Shown: in pieces, positions 23,048-33,539 of the stretch
How positions within the stretch are numbered: position 1 is the first letter of the stretch
Layout: the number at the start of each line of letters is the position of its first letter
Origin: Aegilops tauschii subsp. strangulata
Lineage: Eukaryota > Streptophyta > Magnoliopsida > Poales > Poaceae
Length of the DNA stretch: 64,000 nucleotides
Assembly (NCBI RefSeq): GCF_002575655.3
Contig: NC_053035.3
Location: 86,515,322 to 86,579,321, forward strand
Direction: 5' to 3'
Notes under the pieces: model-generated
Told to the model about the DNA's origin: nothing
Database searches by the model: none
Seen by the model: only the letters and a program-made list of their open reading frames with translations
Program-made: the position numbers and the translations under genes

Positions 23048-23128
23048 CCCTCACGGCCGGCGTGACCTGCGTCGCATTTTCCCCTCCCTCCCTGCAGCTT
23101 ATCTCGTCCGCTTCTCCCACAATCGCCA

Positions 23129-23878
23129 ATGGCACCGGTCTGTCATCGTCGCTCAGCCACTCCCCCGTCATCAGAGGACAGCTCCAGCTGGGAGGCTACA
23201 CCGCAGCGGCGGTGCAGTCCCCGGCGTAGTGTAGTGTGCGTGGCGTCCCTGTTGGGTGTGCGTGGAACACCCACCACACGCTCCGCCGCCGCTGCCCATC
23301 GGCAGCTGTTGCCGGCCGCCGTTGCCGCCACACCACCGTCGAAAGCCAGGGCCATCTCCGGCTCCGCCGCCGCGGCCCGAAGGCGGGAGGTGGCCGTCGT
23401 GGCCGCCACCCCACTGCCGGCCACCGTGGCCATCACCCGCTCCACCACCGCGGCCCGAAGGCGGGAGGTGGTGGTCGTGGCCGCCACCCCATCGTCGGCC
23501 ATCGTGGCTGCCAGCCCACCATCGACCGCTGGGATCATCACTCGCTCCGCCACCGCCGCCCTAAGGAGGGAGGCGGAGGTGGAGGACCGCACGTGCGTCA
23601 GCGACCTTGCGCGCTACATCGAGTTCCTGCGGGAGGAGAAGGAGCGCCTCGTCAAGCATGCAAGGAGCCTTACCGTAGTCATGGACGCAGCACACATCGA
23701 CGCAGAGGCGAGGAATCAGGAGATCTACGAGCAGTCCGGCCGCTTCGAGAGGGATCGTCTGGAGCGGCAGTGGGCGTTCGAGCTGGCGAGCTTCACTGAA
23801 CGTGCAAAAGCGGCAGGCGCCGTATTGCATTTCTCCGGCTCATCGGTAGGCTCCTCCTCCTCCTCTGCCTCTCACTGA
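23129..23878 (+). CDS. Unrecognised 249-residue protein in CACTA-1, repeat plus coiled-coil
   Basis: It starts MAPVCHRRSATPPSS, just downstream of a TATA box. Residues about 70-150 consist of degenerate repeats of the form AAxRRREVxVVAATP, matched by near-tandem DNA repeats at about 23355-23580. The second half (about 155-230) is charged and helix-prone, with LARYIEFLREEKERLVKHAR and FERDRLERQWAFELASF, suggesting a coiled coil. It ends in a serine run. I know no function. Two overlapping frames are also open because of high GC, but this one has the promoter and the helical half. It could be a captured gene or an element-specific protein. Confidence 0.45.
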   Translation: MAPVCHRRSATPPSSEDSSSWEATPQRRCSPRRSVVCVASLLGVRGTPTTRSAAAAHRQLLPAAVAATPPSKARAISGSAAAARRREVAVVAATPLPATVAITRSTTAARRREVVVVAATPSSAIVAASPPSTAGIITRSATAALRREAEVEDRTCVSDLARYIEFLREEKERLVKHARSLTVVMDAAHIDAEARNQEIYEQSGRFERDRLERQWAFELASFTERAKAAGAVLHFSGSSVGSSSSSASH

Positions 23879-24555
23879 GCACGCTCGGCAGAGGAGAGGC
23901 TGCCGGAAGTAGCACAAAGCCCCTCCGTGGTAGTAGTAGTATTTAGGGGCTATTTTGTTCAGTTCATCTGACTATAGATGTGTGGTCGAACTGTAGAACG
24001 TACTTAAAATTAGCTAGTATATATAGTTGAACTAGCTATTTCAGTACGTGGTTGGCAACAATTAGGGAGAGGTTTGGTCGGTTCAGCTGTCGAGTTGAAC
24101 TATTTGTATAAATTAAGAATGACTGATTAATCTATGAATGAAATCTATGCTTAATTACTGAATTTTAGTTGCAAAAATTACATAGTGCTAATGATTTCTA
24201 GCTGTATATTTTGACAAATCGCAGTGTTACAAGGATTGACAAATGGCAACATTACTAGATCAACAAATGTAAATCTTTCCAGTTTGACAAATGGCAACAT
24301 ACCCAATATGACATATGCAAATCTTGTCAAATTGTTTGTACGTGGTTGCACACGGGTCATCCAGAACAACCGTTTGCGTTGAAGGGATGCACAAATCCTG
24401 CATTGCTCTCACTTTGCATACGGGTGTTTATCTAAATCGTTTGCGATCAAGAGCTGCAGAAATCCCGTTCAATCAAGGTCAAGCAGCTGTCCGCACGACA
24501 CCTCCTACAGCCATTAAAACCAAGACACGTGGCGTCACGTGAATGGTTAACAGAA

Positions 24556-25815
24556 TTTTGGATTTACTAGAATTTAAAAACCAGGCATCTCAATGTTTTG
24601 CCGGCAATCAACGGTGCCCTGGTGTTTGAAATTCATGCCCATTTCTTGCATGGGACCTAAGCATGCACCCAAGGACACAGATTTGATTTTTCAACCAATT
24701 TATATGGACTGGAGCATGTGCATGTAGTTCAAATTTGAATTATGCACATAAATGCATTGAAAACTCAGTTAATGCATAAAAATGTCCAAACGAACCCCGA
24801 AAAATCACAAAAATTCACACAACACTCCTGCTGTTCTATGTTGACATGAGAAAAAAAATCTGAAAGCAATAAGAGGCAATGGATATCGTTTCATCCCCAA
24901 AGGCGGGACATTCCCTACCTAAAACCATCATGCTTATTGTGAGAAGCTCCGGTTTGTGAGAAGCATATATCCAAACCTGCCCCAAATGGGACAAATTTGT
25001 ACCACGGCATGTTGATGTCGCTCCATGATAGCATGCCAAGTTTCATGAATTTCAGACGAGTTTTGGATTTACTAGAATTTAAAAACCAGGCATCTCAATG
25101 TTTTGCCGGCAATCAACAGTGCCCTGGTGTTTGAAATTCATTCCCATATCTTGCATGGGACCTAAGCATGCACCCAAGGACACATATTTGATTTTTCAAC
25201 CAATTTATATGCACTGGAGCATGTGCATGTAGTTCAAATTTGAATTATGCACATAAATGCATTGAAAACTCAGTTAATGCATAAAAATGTCCAAACGAAA
25301 CCCGAAAAATCACAAAAATTCACACAACACTCCAGTTGTTCTATGTTGACACAAGAAAAAAATTTGAAAGCAATAAGAGGCAATGGATATCGTTTTGTCC
25401 CCAAAGGTGGGACGTTCCCTACCGAAAACCATCATGCTTGTTGTGAGAAGCTCCGGTTTGTGATAAGCATATACCCAAACCTGCCCCAAATGGGACAAAA
25501 TTTGTACCACGGCATGTTGATGCTGCTCCATGATAGCATGCCAAGTTTCATGAATTTCAGACGAGTTTTGGATTTACTAGAATTTAAAAACCAGGTATCT
25601 CAATGTTTGCGGTCGAGTGACGGTGGTAGGGTGTTTGAAATTCATTCCCGTTTCTTGCGTGGGACCTAAGGGTGCAACCGAGGACACATATTTGATTTTT
25701 CAATAAGTTTATATGCACTGGAGCATGTGCATGTAGTTCTAATTTGAATTATGCGCATAAAATGCCTGGAAAACCCAGTTAATGTATAAAAATGTACAAA
25801 CGAACCCTGAATAAT
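24556..25815 (+). repeat. 505 bp tandem repeat, about 2.5 copies
   Basis: The marker TTTTGGATTTACTAGAATTT occurs at 24556, 25061 and 25566, exactly 505 bp apart. Copies 1 and 2 are nearly identical by eye; the third stops after about 250 bp and is more diverged. The small ORFs in it are incidental. Confidence 0.9.
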
Positions 25816-26137
25816 TCCAATTGTTTTGACGACTCACCTATAGTTGCATGTTCACTGCAGATAAAAGTTCCAACAATTCAAACACCATCCTTTGTAGTTG
25901 TGACCCCATTACGTAATTCAAATGATCAAGACGAGAAATCAAGTAGATCGCACACAGTTTATTATCACCAACCATGTGAGATGCAGCACAAAATATCTTG
26001 GAGCACCATCGGTGTATAGTACGCCCATGCCTTACGAGAGAAGGTGCGTTGGCTACAGTCCACAGCCGGTGTGTCAAGCACACTAGCTAGCTCATTCCCC
26101 AAATATCATTTCGTTGTTCATTCGTCGCCGGTGAAAG

Positions 26138-26731
26138 ATGGGGATGTGGACCCACGTCGTGAGGGAAACTTCGACGGCCCACTCCGGCGAGAGCGCGGCC
26201 GCAGCTGCCAGGCGCGTGCTAACAAGCTTCGTGAGGGCGACCGGAGTCCGCGTCCAGGCAGCCAAGGCAGCCCAAACAGCCATTGTTGCATCTGCCTCGG
26301 GGATAGCAACTGGCGAGAGCGGCACAGCAGCTGTCCGTTCCGCAGCGGCGGCCTTAGCCCTGCTGGAGGCTGCCCACTACCATGTCGAGGCCGTCCACAC
26401 CCAGGTCGTGGTGGTCACCGCACAAATTGAACGAAGCTTCTCCGACAATGGTCGGCAACCCACGGCCGAAGAGCTGGCAATCGCCGAGAGAGTTCGAGCA
26501 GCTGTCCATTCCTGCGCGGCATGCCTTGCCACGACGGAGCCCGCCAGAGCCCACATGGCGTCCGCCCACGCCCAGCTCGTGGCGGCCTTTTCCAAAGATA
26601 TGGCGGAGGCGGATGGTGAGATGCTTGCCGAGTATGGTGCAATTGATGCCATGGAGCCCCTTCCCCAGGAGACCGTCGGGCGCGAGCTGGACATGGAGGC
26701 GGCGGCGGAGATCGATGAGCACCAGCCATAG
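26138..26731 (+). CDS. Unrecognised 197-residue alanine-rich helical protein in CACTA-1
   Basis: It starts MGMWTHVVRETSTAHSG. The chain is dominated by Ala with regularly spaced hydrophobic residues (AAVRSAAAALALLEAAHYHV, AIAERVRAAVHSCAACLATT) and an acidic C-terminus (EMEAAAEIDEHQP-like ending), consistent with a helical bundle. There is no signal peptide and no known catalytic motif. It lies between the 505 bp repeat and a further subterminal-type motif near 26935. Other frames are open too, as expected at this GC content, so coding status is uncertain. Confidence 0.4.
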   Translation: MGMWTHVVRETSTAHSGESAAAAARRVLTSFVRATGVRVQAAKAAQTAIVASASGIATGESGTAAVRSAAAALALLEAAHYHVEAVHTQVVVVTAQIERSFSDNGRQPTAEELAIAERVRAAVHSCAACLATTEPARAHMASAHAQLVAAFSKDMAEADGEMLAEYGAIDAMEPLPQETVGRELDMEAAAEIDEHQP

Positions 26732-27271
26732 TAGTACTCTTTGTTTTGTTTAATTAAGAGCGTTGGTCTTTAATTTGTTAGAGTAATGTTTAGGTCAGCT
26801 AGCTCTGTTTAATTGCTGAACTTGCTCGATTAAGAAGTTAATCTCCTTTGTGTACCCAAATTATGCAATGACGTGGATGACCACTGTAACCAGGGAAATT
26901 CGAACCAAAATTTTTGACGTTCAAACTCAACACACACGGGTTAAGCTATCTGAATCGTTTGTGATGTTCACATATCGTACACAGTTCTGAATAAGGGACC
27001 GTGTCTGATGACACTTTGCGCACCAGTTTTTTGGCTGAAGCGATTCCAAATTTCCGGCTTCCGTGGAAATATCTACCTCCCGGCCCCCTCCCCCTTACCA
27101 AAAGCCACATTTCCCCTCTTTCCGCTTTCCTTTCCAAGTTGAAACCTTCACTCCTTGCTTGCAGCGCCGCCGCCTCCTCGCCGGCGACCCTCCTTCACGC
27201 TCCTCGGCCTCGCCTATCCAGGCAGGTAATCCACACCCGACCCCCATCCTTCTCCTCCATCCACATCCCAC

Positions 27272-27484
27272 ATGCCCCTACTGCCAGCACGAGCGCGACA
27301 CCTTCCACCCAAATCACCGACCCCTCCACGAAATAAGCACCGGCCTAAGCCATGGTGCACGCAGTATAGCCAGGAGCATTTGGCAGCGGAGAAGCAAATT
27401 GCGGCCGCACGCGTGGATGAGGTCGCAATGGCTGCCATTCGTGCTGACCCCCAGATCTTGAAGGAGCGCCTTGCCATTTGCTAG
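27272..27484 (+). CDS. Small ORF or 5' exon in CACTA-1
   Basis: Seventy residues, with a plausible helical second half (EKQIAAARVDEVAMAAIRAD). It follows a pyrimidine-rich leader at 27060-27230 that looks like a plant 5' UTR and contains a possible donor (CAG/GTAATC near 27223). If that donor joins the acceptor at 28342, this ORF would lie in an intron of the 28350-28854 gene and not be coding. I cannot decide. Confidence 0.25.
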   Translation: MPLLPARARHLPPKSPTPPRNKHRPKPWCTQYSQEHLAAEKQIAAARVDEVAMAAIRADPQILKERLAIC

Positions 27485-27914
27485 CTATGCCGGTTAAGCA
27501 TGCTCAGTTTACCCGTTGCGTGTGCTGCTCCTGCCTTTCCTTCACAAATTCTAGTGAATTGTGCTATCTAATTTTACCATGCAATCTGTTGCTCTAGTGT
27601 ATATGTTCTATATGTCGTGCAGTGTGGTGCTCACTTATTAACTGTTTTGTTAATTAGTTGTCGTCATCAGTTAACTGTTTGGTTCAATTCTGCAAATGTG
27701 ATGTTCAATTCTTCAGGCTGCAATTTTGTATTGTCTTCCATGTGAGAAATAAATCGAATTTATCTTTACAAAATTGTGGGTGCATTCTGTTATTGTATAC
27801 CATGTGAGGAATAAATTGAATTTGGCTGTAGTAACTACATGAGAAACAAATACAATTGCTACAATTGGTTGTAGTTAACTATTTGGTTAACTGTCTGATC
27901 TTCTATTAGGAGTA

Positions 27915-28066
27915 TGTTATATTGTGCAATGTGGTGCTCAGTTAATGTTTGGTTCATTTGTTGTGGTGTTTAGTTTACTGCTTGGTTCAATGTTATATTG
28001 TGCAATGTGGTGCTCAGTTAATGTTTGGTTCATTTGTTGTGGTGTTTAGTTAACTGCTTGGTTCAA
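27915..28066 (+). repeat. 76 bp tandem duplication
   Basis: TGTTATATTGTGCAATGTGG begins at 27915 and again at 27991, and the two copies are nearly identical by eye. Confidence 0.85.
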
Positions 28067-28349
28067 TTCTGCAATGTGATGTCCAATTGTTGTGGGTAGA
28101 ATTTTGTATTGTTGTGCATGTGAGGAATAAATCGAATTTGGCTGCACTTAATACATGAGAAACATATACAAGTGCTATATTTCCTAGGTCTTAATCATGC
28201 TTGGTTTGGGTAAATGGGTTTTCCCTGTGGCTTGAATTAATTTGATGAATCGGCAATGTGATTATTTTTCATCAACATATTTTACTGATAGCATGCGAAC
28301 CCTTACTTAACCTGATGACTAACTACCTTATATGTGTTGCAGGGAAACA

Positions 28350-28854
28350 ATGGGAAGCACTGAGGTTTACAATCGAGGTTAGCACGTGCATGGTCCGTTG
28401 TCTAATAGCACATTATTGTGCAATTGCAGGAACCATTCTAATATTTAGGTTTTTAACAATTTGGTCTTGCACATGTAGGTCCTGCTGTCAGAGGTTTTGA
28501 CCCACTGTTCGACCCTTTTTGCATATGGGGAAATGAGTTGTCCATGAATATCAGTCAAGTCAAGAAACTCAGAAAGATTGTTAGGATAAAGAAATTAGCG
28601 ACAAAAAACAACAAGATCTTTGTCTGCACAATGAAGAAGACATCAGTTCACTACACGATGGTACTAACTATTATACCTTGCCTTTTTAATTCCTTTGCCC
28701 CATTTCCAATATAGAGACGAAGGATGGACGGTCAATCATCCACAGGCACTGGCCTAAAGTTACAAAGACCTTCAACATCAATGAAGGCTCAATATTCGCC
28801 TTCTGCTTCAGCAGTTTTCCAGATGAGATACATCTGTCTATGTACCGTCTATGA
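28350..28854 (+). CDS. Three-exon, 115-residue B3-like gene hidden by introns (CACTA-1 cargo)
   Basis: Exon 1 is 28350-28377 (MGSTEVYNR), donor GT at 28378. Exon 2 is 28479-28660, with GFDPLFDPFCIWGNELSM and KIVRIKKLATKNNKIFVCTM. Exon 3 is 28717-28854, with HWPKVTKTFNINEGSIFAF and FPDEIHLSMYRL, then TGA. Coding exon lengths 28 + 182 + 138 give one continuous frame, and each junction is GT...AG. The third exon resembles the end of plant B3 DNA-binding domains (W, then K-E-G-D-x-x-x-F, then a final strand). The central strands of B3 are missing or shortened. An acceptor at 28342 implies an upstream untranslated exon. The gene ends about 500 bp from the transposon terminus. The B3 link is tentative; the exon structure is better supported. 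Confidence 0.5.
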
Positions 28855-29089
28855 TGCTAATTTCGAAAGGTTATAGATGTTGCATGTGAAACTTGGTCCT
28901 GGTGTAGTTGTGTAATGGGGTAGCTGGTTCTGAAGCTATATGATGTTGTACTCTGATGTATTTCAATTATGAAAATGAAATATATTGTGTGCTTAATATG
29001 AACTGTCAATTAGATTAATAAATGGATTATGAATAATCAGATAATTAACCTGCTTGTGGCGAATTAGCCTACTAATTGGGTTTTGCTAT

Positions 29090-29367
29090 TGCAAAGGGTT
29101 GTTGAAAAAATACCGTGGGCGATGACCGCAGGCAACGCACACAGTTTCTAGGAATAAACCGTGTTGGACCAATGAACAATCACACACGACTTTCTCTTGA
29201 AAACTGTTTGCGTTAGGCCACCTTGCGCACACGTTTACCACATGAAAACTGTGTGTGATGGATAGCCTTTGCCACACGGTTTCTTCCACGGACACTTGGA
29301 GACGGTTCCAAATGCCATCGGTGAAAGGGGTTTTAAACCGTTTGTTTAGGAGCTCGCTGTACTAGTG
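29090..29367 (+). repeat. Right subterminal repeats and TIR of CACTA-1
   Basis: Motifs such as AAACCGTGTTGG, AAAACTGTTTGCG and AAAACTGTGTGTGATG recur, ending GCTGTACTAGTG. They pair in kind with the left array. Confidence 0.75.
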
Positions 29368-30281
29368 GTAATGGCTTTTTGAGGTGTGTTTGTTGAGATC
29401 CGATGAATTGTGAGTTTATGATCAGATCTATCCATGAATATTATTTAAGTTTCCTCTGAACTCTTTTATGCATGATTAATATAGCTTCGTATTTCTTCCC
29501 CAGTTTATTGGTTTGGTTTAGCCAACTAGATTGATTTATCTTGCCATTGGAGCGGTGCTTTGTAATAGGTTTGATATTGCAGTGCTCTATCCTAGTGACA
29601 GAAAGGGACATGACATGTATGTATCGTTGCTATTAAGGGTAAAAAGATGGGGTTTATTCATACGTGAGTTTATCTTGTCTACATCATGTCATCTTGCCTA
29701 ATGCAGTACTCCGTTTTTTCATGAACTTAATACACTAGATGCATGCTGGACAGCGGTCGATGTGTGGAGTAATAGTACCAGATGCAGAATCGTTTTGGTC
29801 TACTAATCTTGGACGCGATGCCTATATGTTTGATCATTGCATTGGATATCGTCATAATTATTTGCTTTTCTATCAATTGCTCAACAGTAATTTGTTTACC
29901 CATGGTATGCTATTTTCTCTAGAGAAGCCTCTAGTGAAAACTATGGCCCCCGGGTCTATCTTTTATCGTATAAAAATCCTAAAAATATCTTGATGCAATT
30001 TTCTTTTATTTATTTTCTTTTGTATTTTTGTCAGATCTATCTATCAAATTCTATACAATTTAATCTTGCTCGTAACCATTGAGGGATTGACAACCCCTCT
30101 ACGTGTTGAGTTGCAAGTATTTGTCATTTGTGTGCAGATGTTGTTTGCATAGTGTTGCTTGGTTCTCCTACTGGATTGATAACCTTGGTTTCATAACTGA
30201 GGGAGAAATCTTATCTCTATTGTACTGCATCATCCCCTCCTCTTCGGGGAAATCACAACGCAACTCATAAGTAGCAATGAC

Positions 30282-30977
30282 TCAGGAGAATACCGATGCA
30301 TCCCGGGTTTTGTGAAGTATCACGAAACAAAGGGAACGTCACATGATAACCAAAGCTTCACTCGAATATCATTCGTGTAATCATAGGGACCGATATGGAT
30401 GTCCATGGTTCCGCTATCGGTCATTGAACAAAGGGTTTCGCTAGGGGGTGGGAGTCCAACTCCCCTCTAGGCCGGTGCACCAAGGGGGACTCCTTCCTCC
30501 TTGGTGGCTCCCCCTCCTCTCCCCTAAACCTATATATACTAGAGGATTTCCACCCTATGATGATACAAGTTTTGGAGCCTCCTCTAGTTGATCTAATTCT
30601 AGTTCTAGTTGGTCGTAGTTGACTAATTAGAGCTAGCCCTAGCCACCTCCAATCCTTATAATTATAAGCCTTGTGTGGTTCTAATCTCCTTCCTCTAATT
30701 CTCCGATGACGATTAGCTCTGGACGATGAAGCGCTGCTGGATCGTGAAGACCGTATGCTTGCAACCAAGTAGAGAGGTCGTGCTTTCGTTCTTTGGTTCG
30801 AGGGCGGTTCGCTGGATCGACGTTCGAGGGACTCCAGGTATGATAGAAACCGACTCGTCTACTTCCGCTTCACTCCAGAGTCAGTAACGATAGTTGATCC
30901 CAACCTAATATGCATCTTCATATTGTTCCTGGGTGTTCGTAGGGTGAATTTTTTTGTTTTCTACTATGTTTCCCAAC
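30282..30977 (+). repeat. LTR E, right fragment, ending CCCAACA
   Basis: This continues LTR E after solo LTR S. A TATATATA box lies at 30531-30538. It ends TTTTCTACTATGTTTCCCAACA at 30977, the typical end of LTRs that start TGTTGGG. No primer site follows, so it is a solo or 3' LTR. CACCT at 30978-30982 would be its right target copy. Confidence 0.65.
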
Positions 30978-31220
30978 ACACCTGGGTTGTGGGCCCATGG
31001 TTTCTCCCATGTGGTACATCTTTGCTTTAGTATTTTTTATTTATTCCATAAAAAATCACCGTAAAGTTTCGTCCAATTCCAGGAACTTTTATTTCTGCAC
31101 AAAAATAATACCAATGTAGTTATGCTAAACCAACATTAGTCCGGTTTAGTTTCGCTCAAATCATACAAATTAGAGATAGAGTAAAGTGTTTGGAAAAGTA
31201 GATACGGTGAAGATGTATCA
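30978..31220 (-). repeat. LTR D fragment
   Basis: On the minus strand it starts TGATACATCTTCACCGTATC at 31220 and runs about 240 bases until cut by LTR E. It looks like a gypsy LTR start; the rest lies left of the whole insertion nest. Confidence 0.6.
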
Positions 31221-31726
31221 GTGCGCGCGCTCTCTAATCGCACTATTCCAGTAGAGAAGAGACGGGTAGGACACTAGACGAGCAGAGCATGCATGTGCAA
31301 GCTTACGCTCAGGCAAGGCACCTCCGCGTCTAACCACGGCAGGCAAACTCCTTATCCAGGAAACATCCGACTTCCGACTCCATTGCCTGGGGCCGTTACT
31401 AGTCTAATCCGTTGAGCAAAGGCGTACTCCCATGCTAGTCAGTGTTGTGCCTTGCACAACAAGGAAATGATGCGAGCGACATGTGATATTCCTATCCACG
31501 ACAATATATACAAACTATCCGTGAGTACACACATAAACAACCTGTGAAACCCAAATCATGCAGCAGGCTTGCAAAAAGCCCCGAACGATTAATGATACAC
31601 ATAGCAAAGGAGATCTACAACCACAAAGTTTCTTAAAGAAAAAACATCACATACCATTAAAAGCATTGAGAGCATCTAATGTATTGAGCGCCCACGAGAG
31701 GGCCCCACGGCATGCCGCCGCATGTT
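31221..31726. other. Low-copy stretch, nothing recognised
   Basis: About 500 bases lie between LTR D and LTR G. I see no coding pattern, RNA gene or transposon end. It begins with a short GC alternation (GTGCGCGCGC). Confidence 0.5.
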
Positions 31727-32354
31727 TGCTACTTATGGTATGCGTTGAGATTTACCCGAAGAGAAAGGGTGATGTAGTATAGTAGCAGATAGTATTTCTC
31801 TTAGTAGTGAACCAAGGTTAATCAAACCAGTAGGAGATTCACGCAAAAAATGTCAACGATACCTGCACAGACACAAACAAATACATGCAACCAACGCGGG
31901 CAAGACGAATGCCAATCCCATTGTACTCGTTAATTGCAAGGATTAATTCTGATAGTGGTACTCATATAAATTGCAAAACTAAATAAAAGTAAATAAATTG
32001 TAGCAAGGTATTTAGGGTTTTAGTAATATAAGATGAATGGACCAGGGGGCCATAGCTTTCACTAGAGGCATCTCTCTCAAGAACATAGCAAACGGTGGGT
32101 ACACAAATTAATTTTGGGCAATTAATAGAAAAGCGCATAATTATGATGTTATTCACGACATGACCAATACATACGTATTCCGTCCATCATAAGTAGACCG
32201 TTAAACTTACTGGCGCCTACTACTATTACTCCACTTCGGAGCGCTTCTATGCTTGCCTCTATACGTATTAAGCTCATGACAAACAGAGTAATACTTTTAA
32301 GTATGATGACATAATGTAGACAAAAAAGATCAATCAATATGATCAAACCCCACC

Positions 32355-33539
32355 TGTCTGGGGTGTCGTGCGACATATGCCAATGGGTGGCTTATCATGG
32401 AGGGGGCTAATAATACGTCGCCGGTGCCTGGAAACGGGATAAGGCGCAAACATGCCCGCCGACGAATCTTACCCAGGTTCGGGGCTCTCCTAGGAGATAA
32501 CACCCCTACTCCTGCTCTGCGGGGTCTCCGCATGATCACTCAAGCAACAATGGTGGCTACAAGCTTGCTCCTTGAGCTGTTTCTCTAGAGGGGGAAGAAG
32601 AACAAGGCCAGCCCTAGCTTCCTCTCTCTATGTGTATGTATGGGTGGACTAAGGTCTGAACCCTTTGCATGGGAGCCCTGGGGGGTTTATATAGGCCTAC
32701 CCCTAGGGATCCAATGGTAATCTGGCCGGGTGTAGGACCCGGCTGTCAGTGTCTACGATCGCCGGCTTCTTCGCCGGCCGCTGCGGCCCGCCGCCCGATG
32801 GGTCCCGCCGGCTGTCTCGTACTTGGCTGATAGACCGCGCTCGCCGCTGGTGGGTCCTGTCGGCTGCTTAGTACTGTGGCAATGCCACTGATGACGTGTG
32901 CTTTGTCGGGGAAAGCATGGCTATAGTACCACCACCTGGTGGGCGTTCACTGTAGCCACTCCCCGTCTCTTCTGATTAATGGCGCACAGACTTTGAGGGA
33001 GGGGGAGGGCCGCCTGCTGGGAGTCGGCCTACCCCCGCGCCGACTGGTCGGGGCTTGCCGCCTTCTGGCTTCTCATGGACAGATAGGGCTCGCCGCCTGC
33101 GGGCCGTACCGACAGCCCGTAGTGGGAGCATGGCCTTCTCTGCTATGGGTGAGGTCATGGGCTGCGTGGCAACAGTGCCGCGCCGGGCGAGGGACGTTCG
33201 CCCGGTACGTTGCACTGCGGCCATGCTCTGCCTGGGATTCAGGGGTGGCAGGCTGCACTGTAGCCACGCCCCGTCTCGTCGTAATTATGTGGGTGCTACT
33301 TTTGAGGGCGTGAGGGGCCGCCTGCTAGGAGCCGGTCTCTCTGGAGGCCGCCTGCTAGGAGTCGGCCCGTCTCATGGCTTTCTTCGGAGGACCGCCGCCC
33401 TCTGGCAGCCGGCCGCTTGGACCAGCCGGCCCCGAGAAGGCGGCTCTTCGGCCTTGAGGCTTGAGGGGCGCAGCTGGCCCCGATATCTTGAATCGCCATG
33501 GGGACCAGATGAGGCTACCCGTGATCGTTTACTCCGACG
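32355..33539 (-). repeat. 3' LTR of element F
   Basis: This 1185 bp LTR is 30 bp longer than the other copy because CGCCTGCTAGGAG...GG is repeated near 33320-33355. The first base on the minus strand is C where the other LTR has T (CGTCGG against TGTCGG). A TATATAAACC box lies at 32686-32695, minus strand. Confidence 0.9.

Larger units (their letters stand above)
20559..29367 (+). mobile_element. CACTA-1: complete 8.8 kb non-autonomous CACTA transposon with gene cargo
   Basis: The ends are CACTACTGCAAG (20559) and, on the minus strand, CACTAGTACAGC (29367), with GTA on both sides (20556-20558 and 29368-29370). Subterminal arrays with AACCGTTTGCG-like motifs lie inside both ends. Inside are four gene-like units (21329-22021 minus; 23129-23878, 26138-26731 and 28350-28854 plus), one small ORF, a 505 bp tandem repeat and a 76 bp duplication. 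I find no transposase or other known CACTA protein, so mobility would depend on a partner in trans. Confidence 0.9.
19903..30276 (+). mobile_element. Solo LTR S, split by CACTA-1 (target duplication ATGAC)
   Basis: It starts TGATACGTCTCCAACGTATC at 19903 and ends AAGTAGCA at 30276. ATGAC flanks both sides. Subtracting CACTA-1 and its duplication leaves about 1562 bp. The two halves (19903-20558 and 29371-30276) join smoothly at GATCTATTTGATGTA / ATGGCTTTTTGAGG. The sequence is of the abundant Triticeae Sabrina/WHAM kind (my recollection) and matches, in reverse, LTR G (31727-32354 and 46845-47510). No internal domain remains, so it is a solo LTR. Confidence 0.9.

Noticed and set aside
23143..23592. 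Several overlapping open frames on both strands in the GC-rich part of CACTA-1
   Set aside because: High GC with internal repeats opens all frames. Only the plus-strand frame at 23129 has a TATA box and a helical second half.
26354..26753. Minus- and plus-strand frames overlapping the 197-residue ORF
   Set aside because: They are arginine/proline- or glycine-rich translations typical of shadow frames of an alanine-rich ORF.
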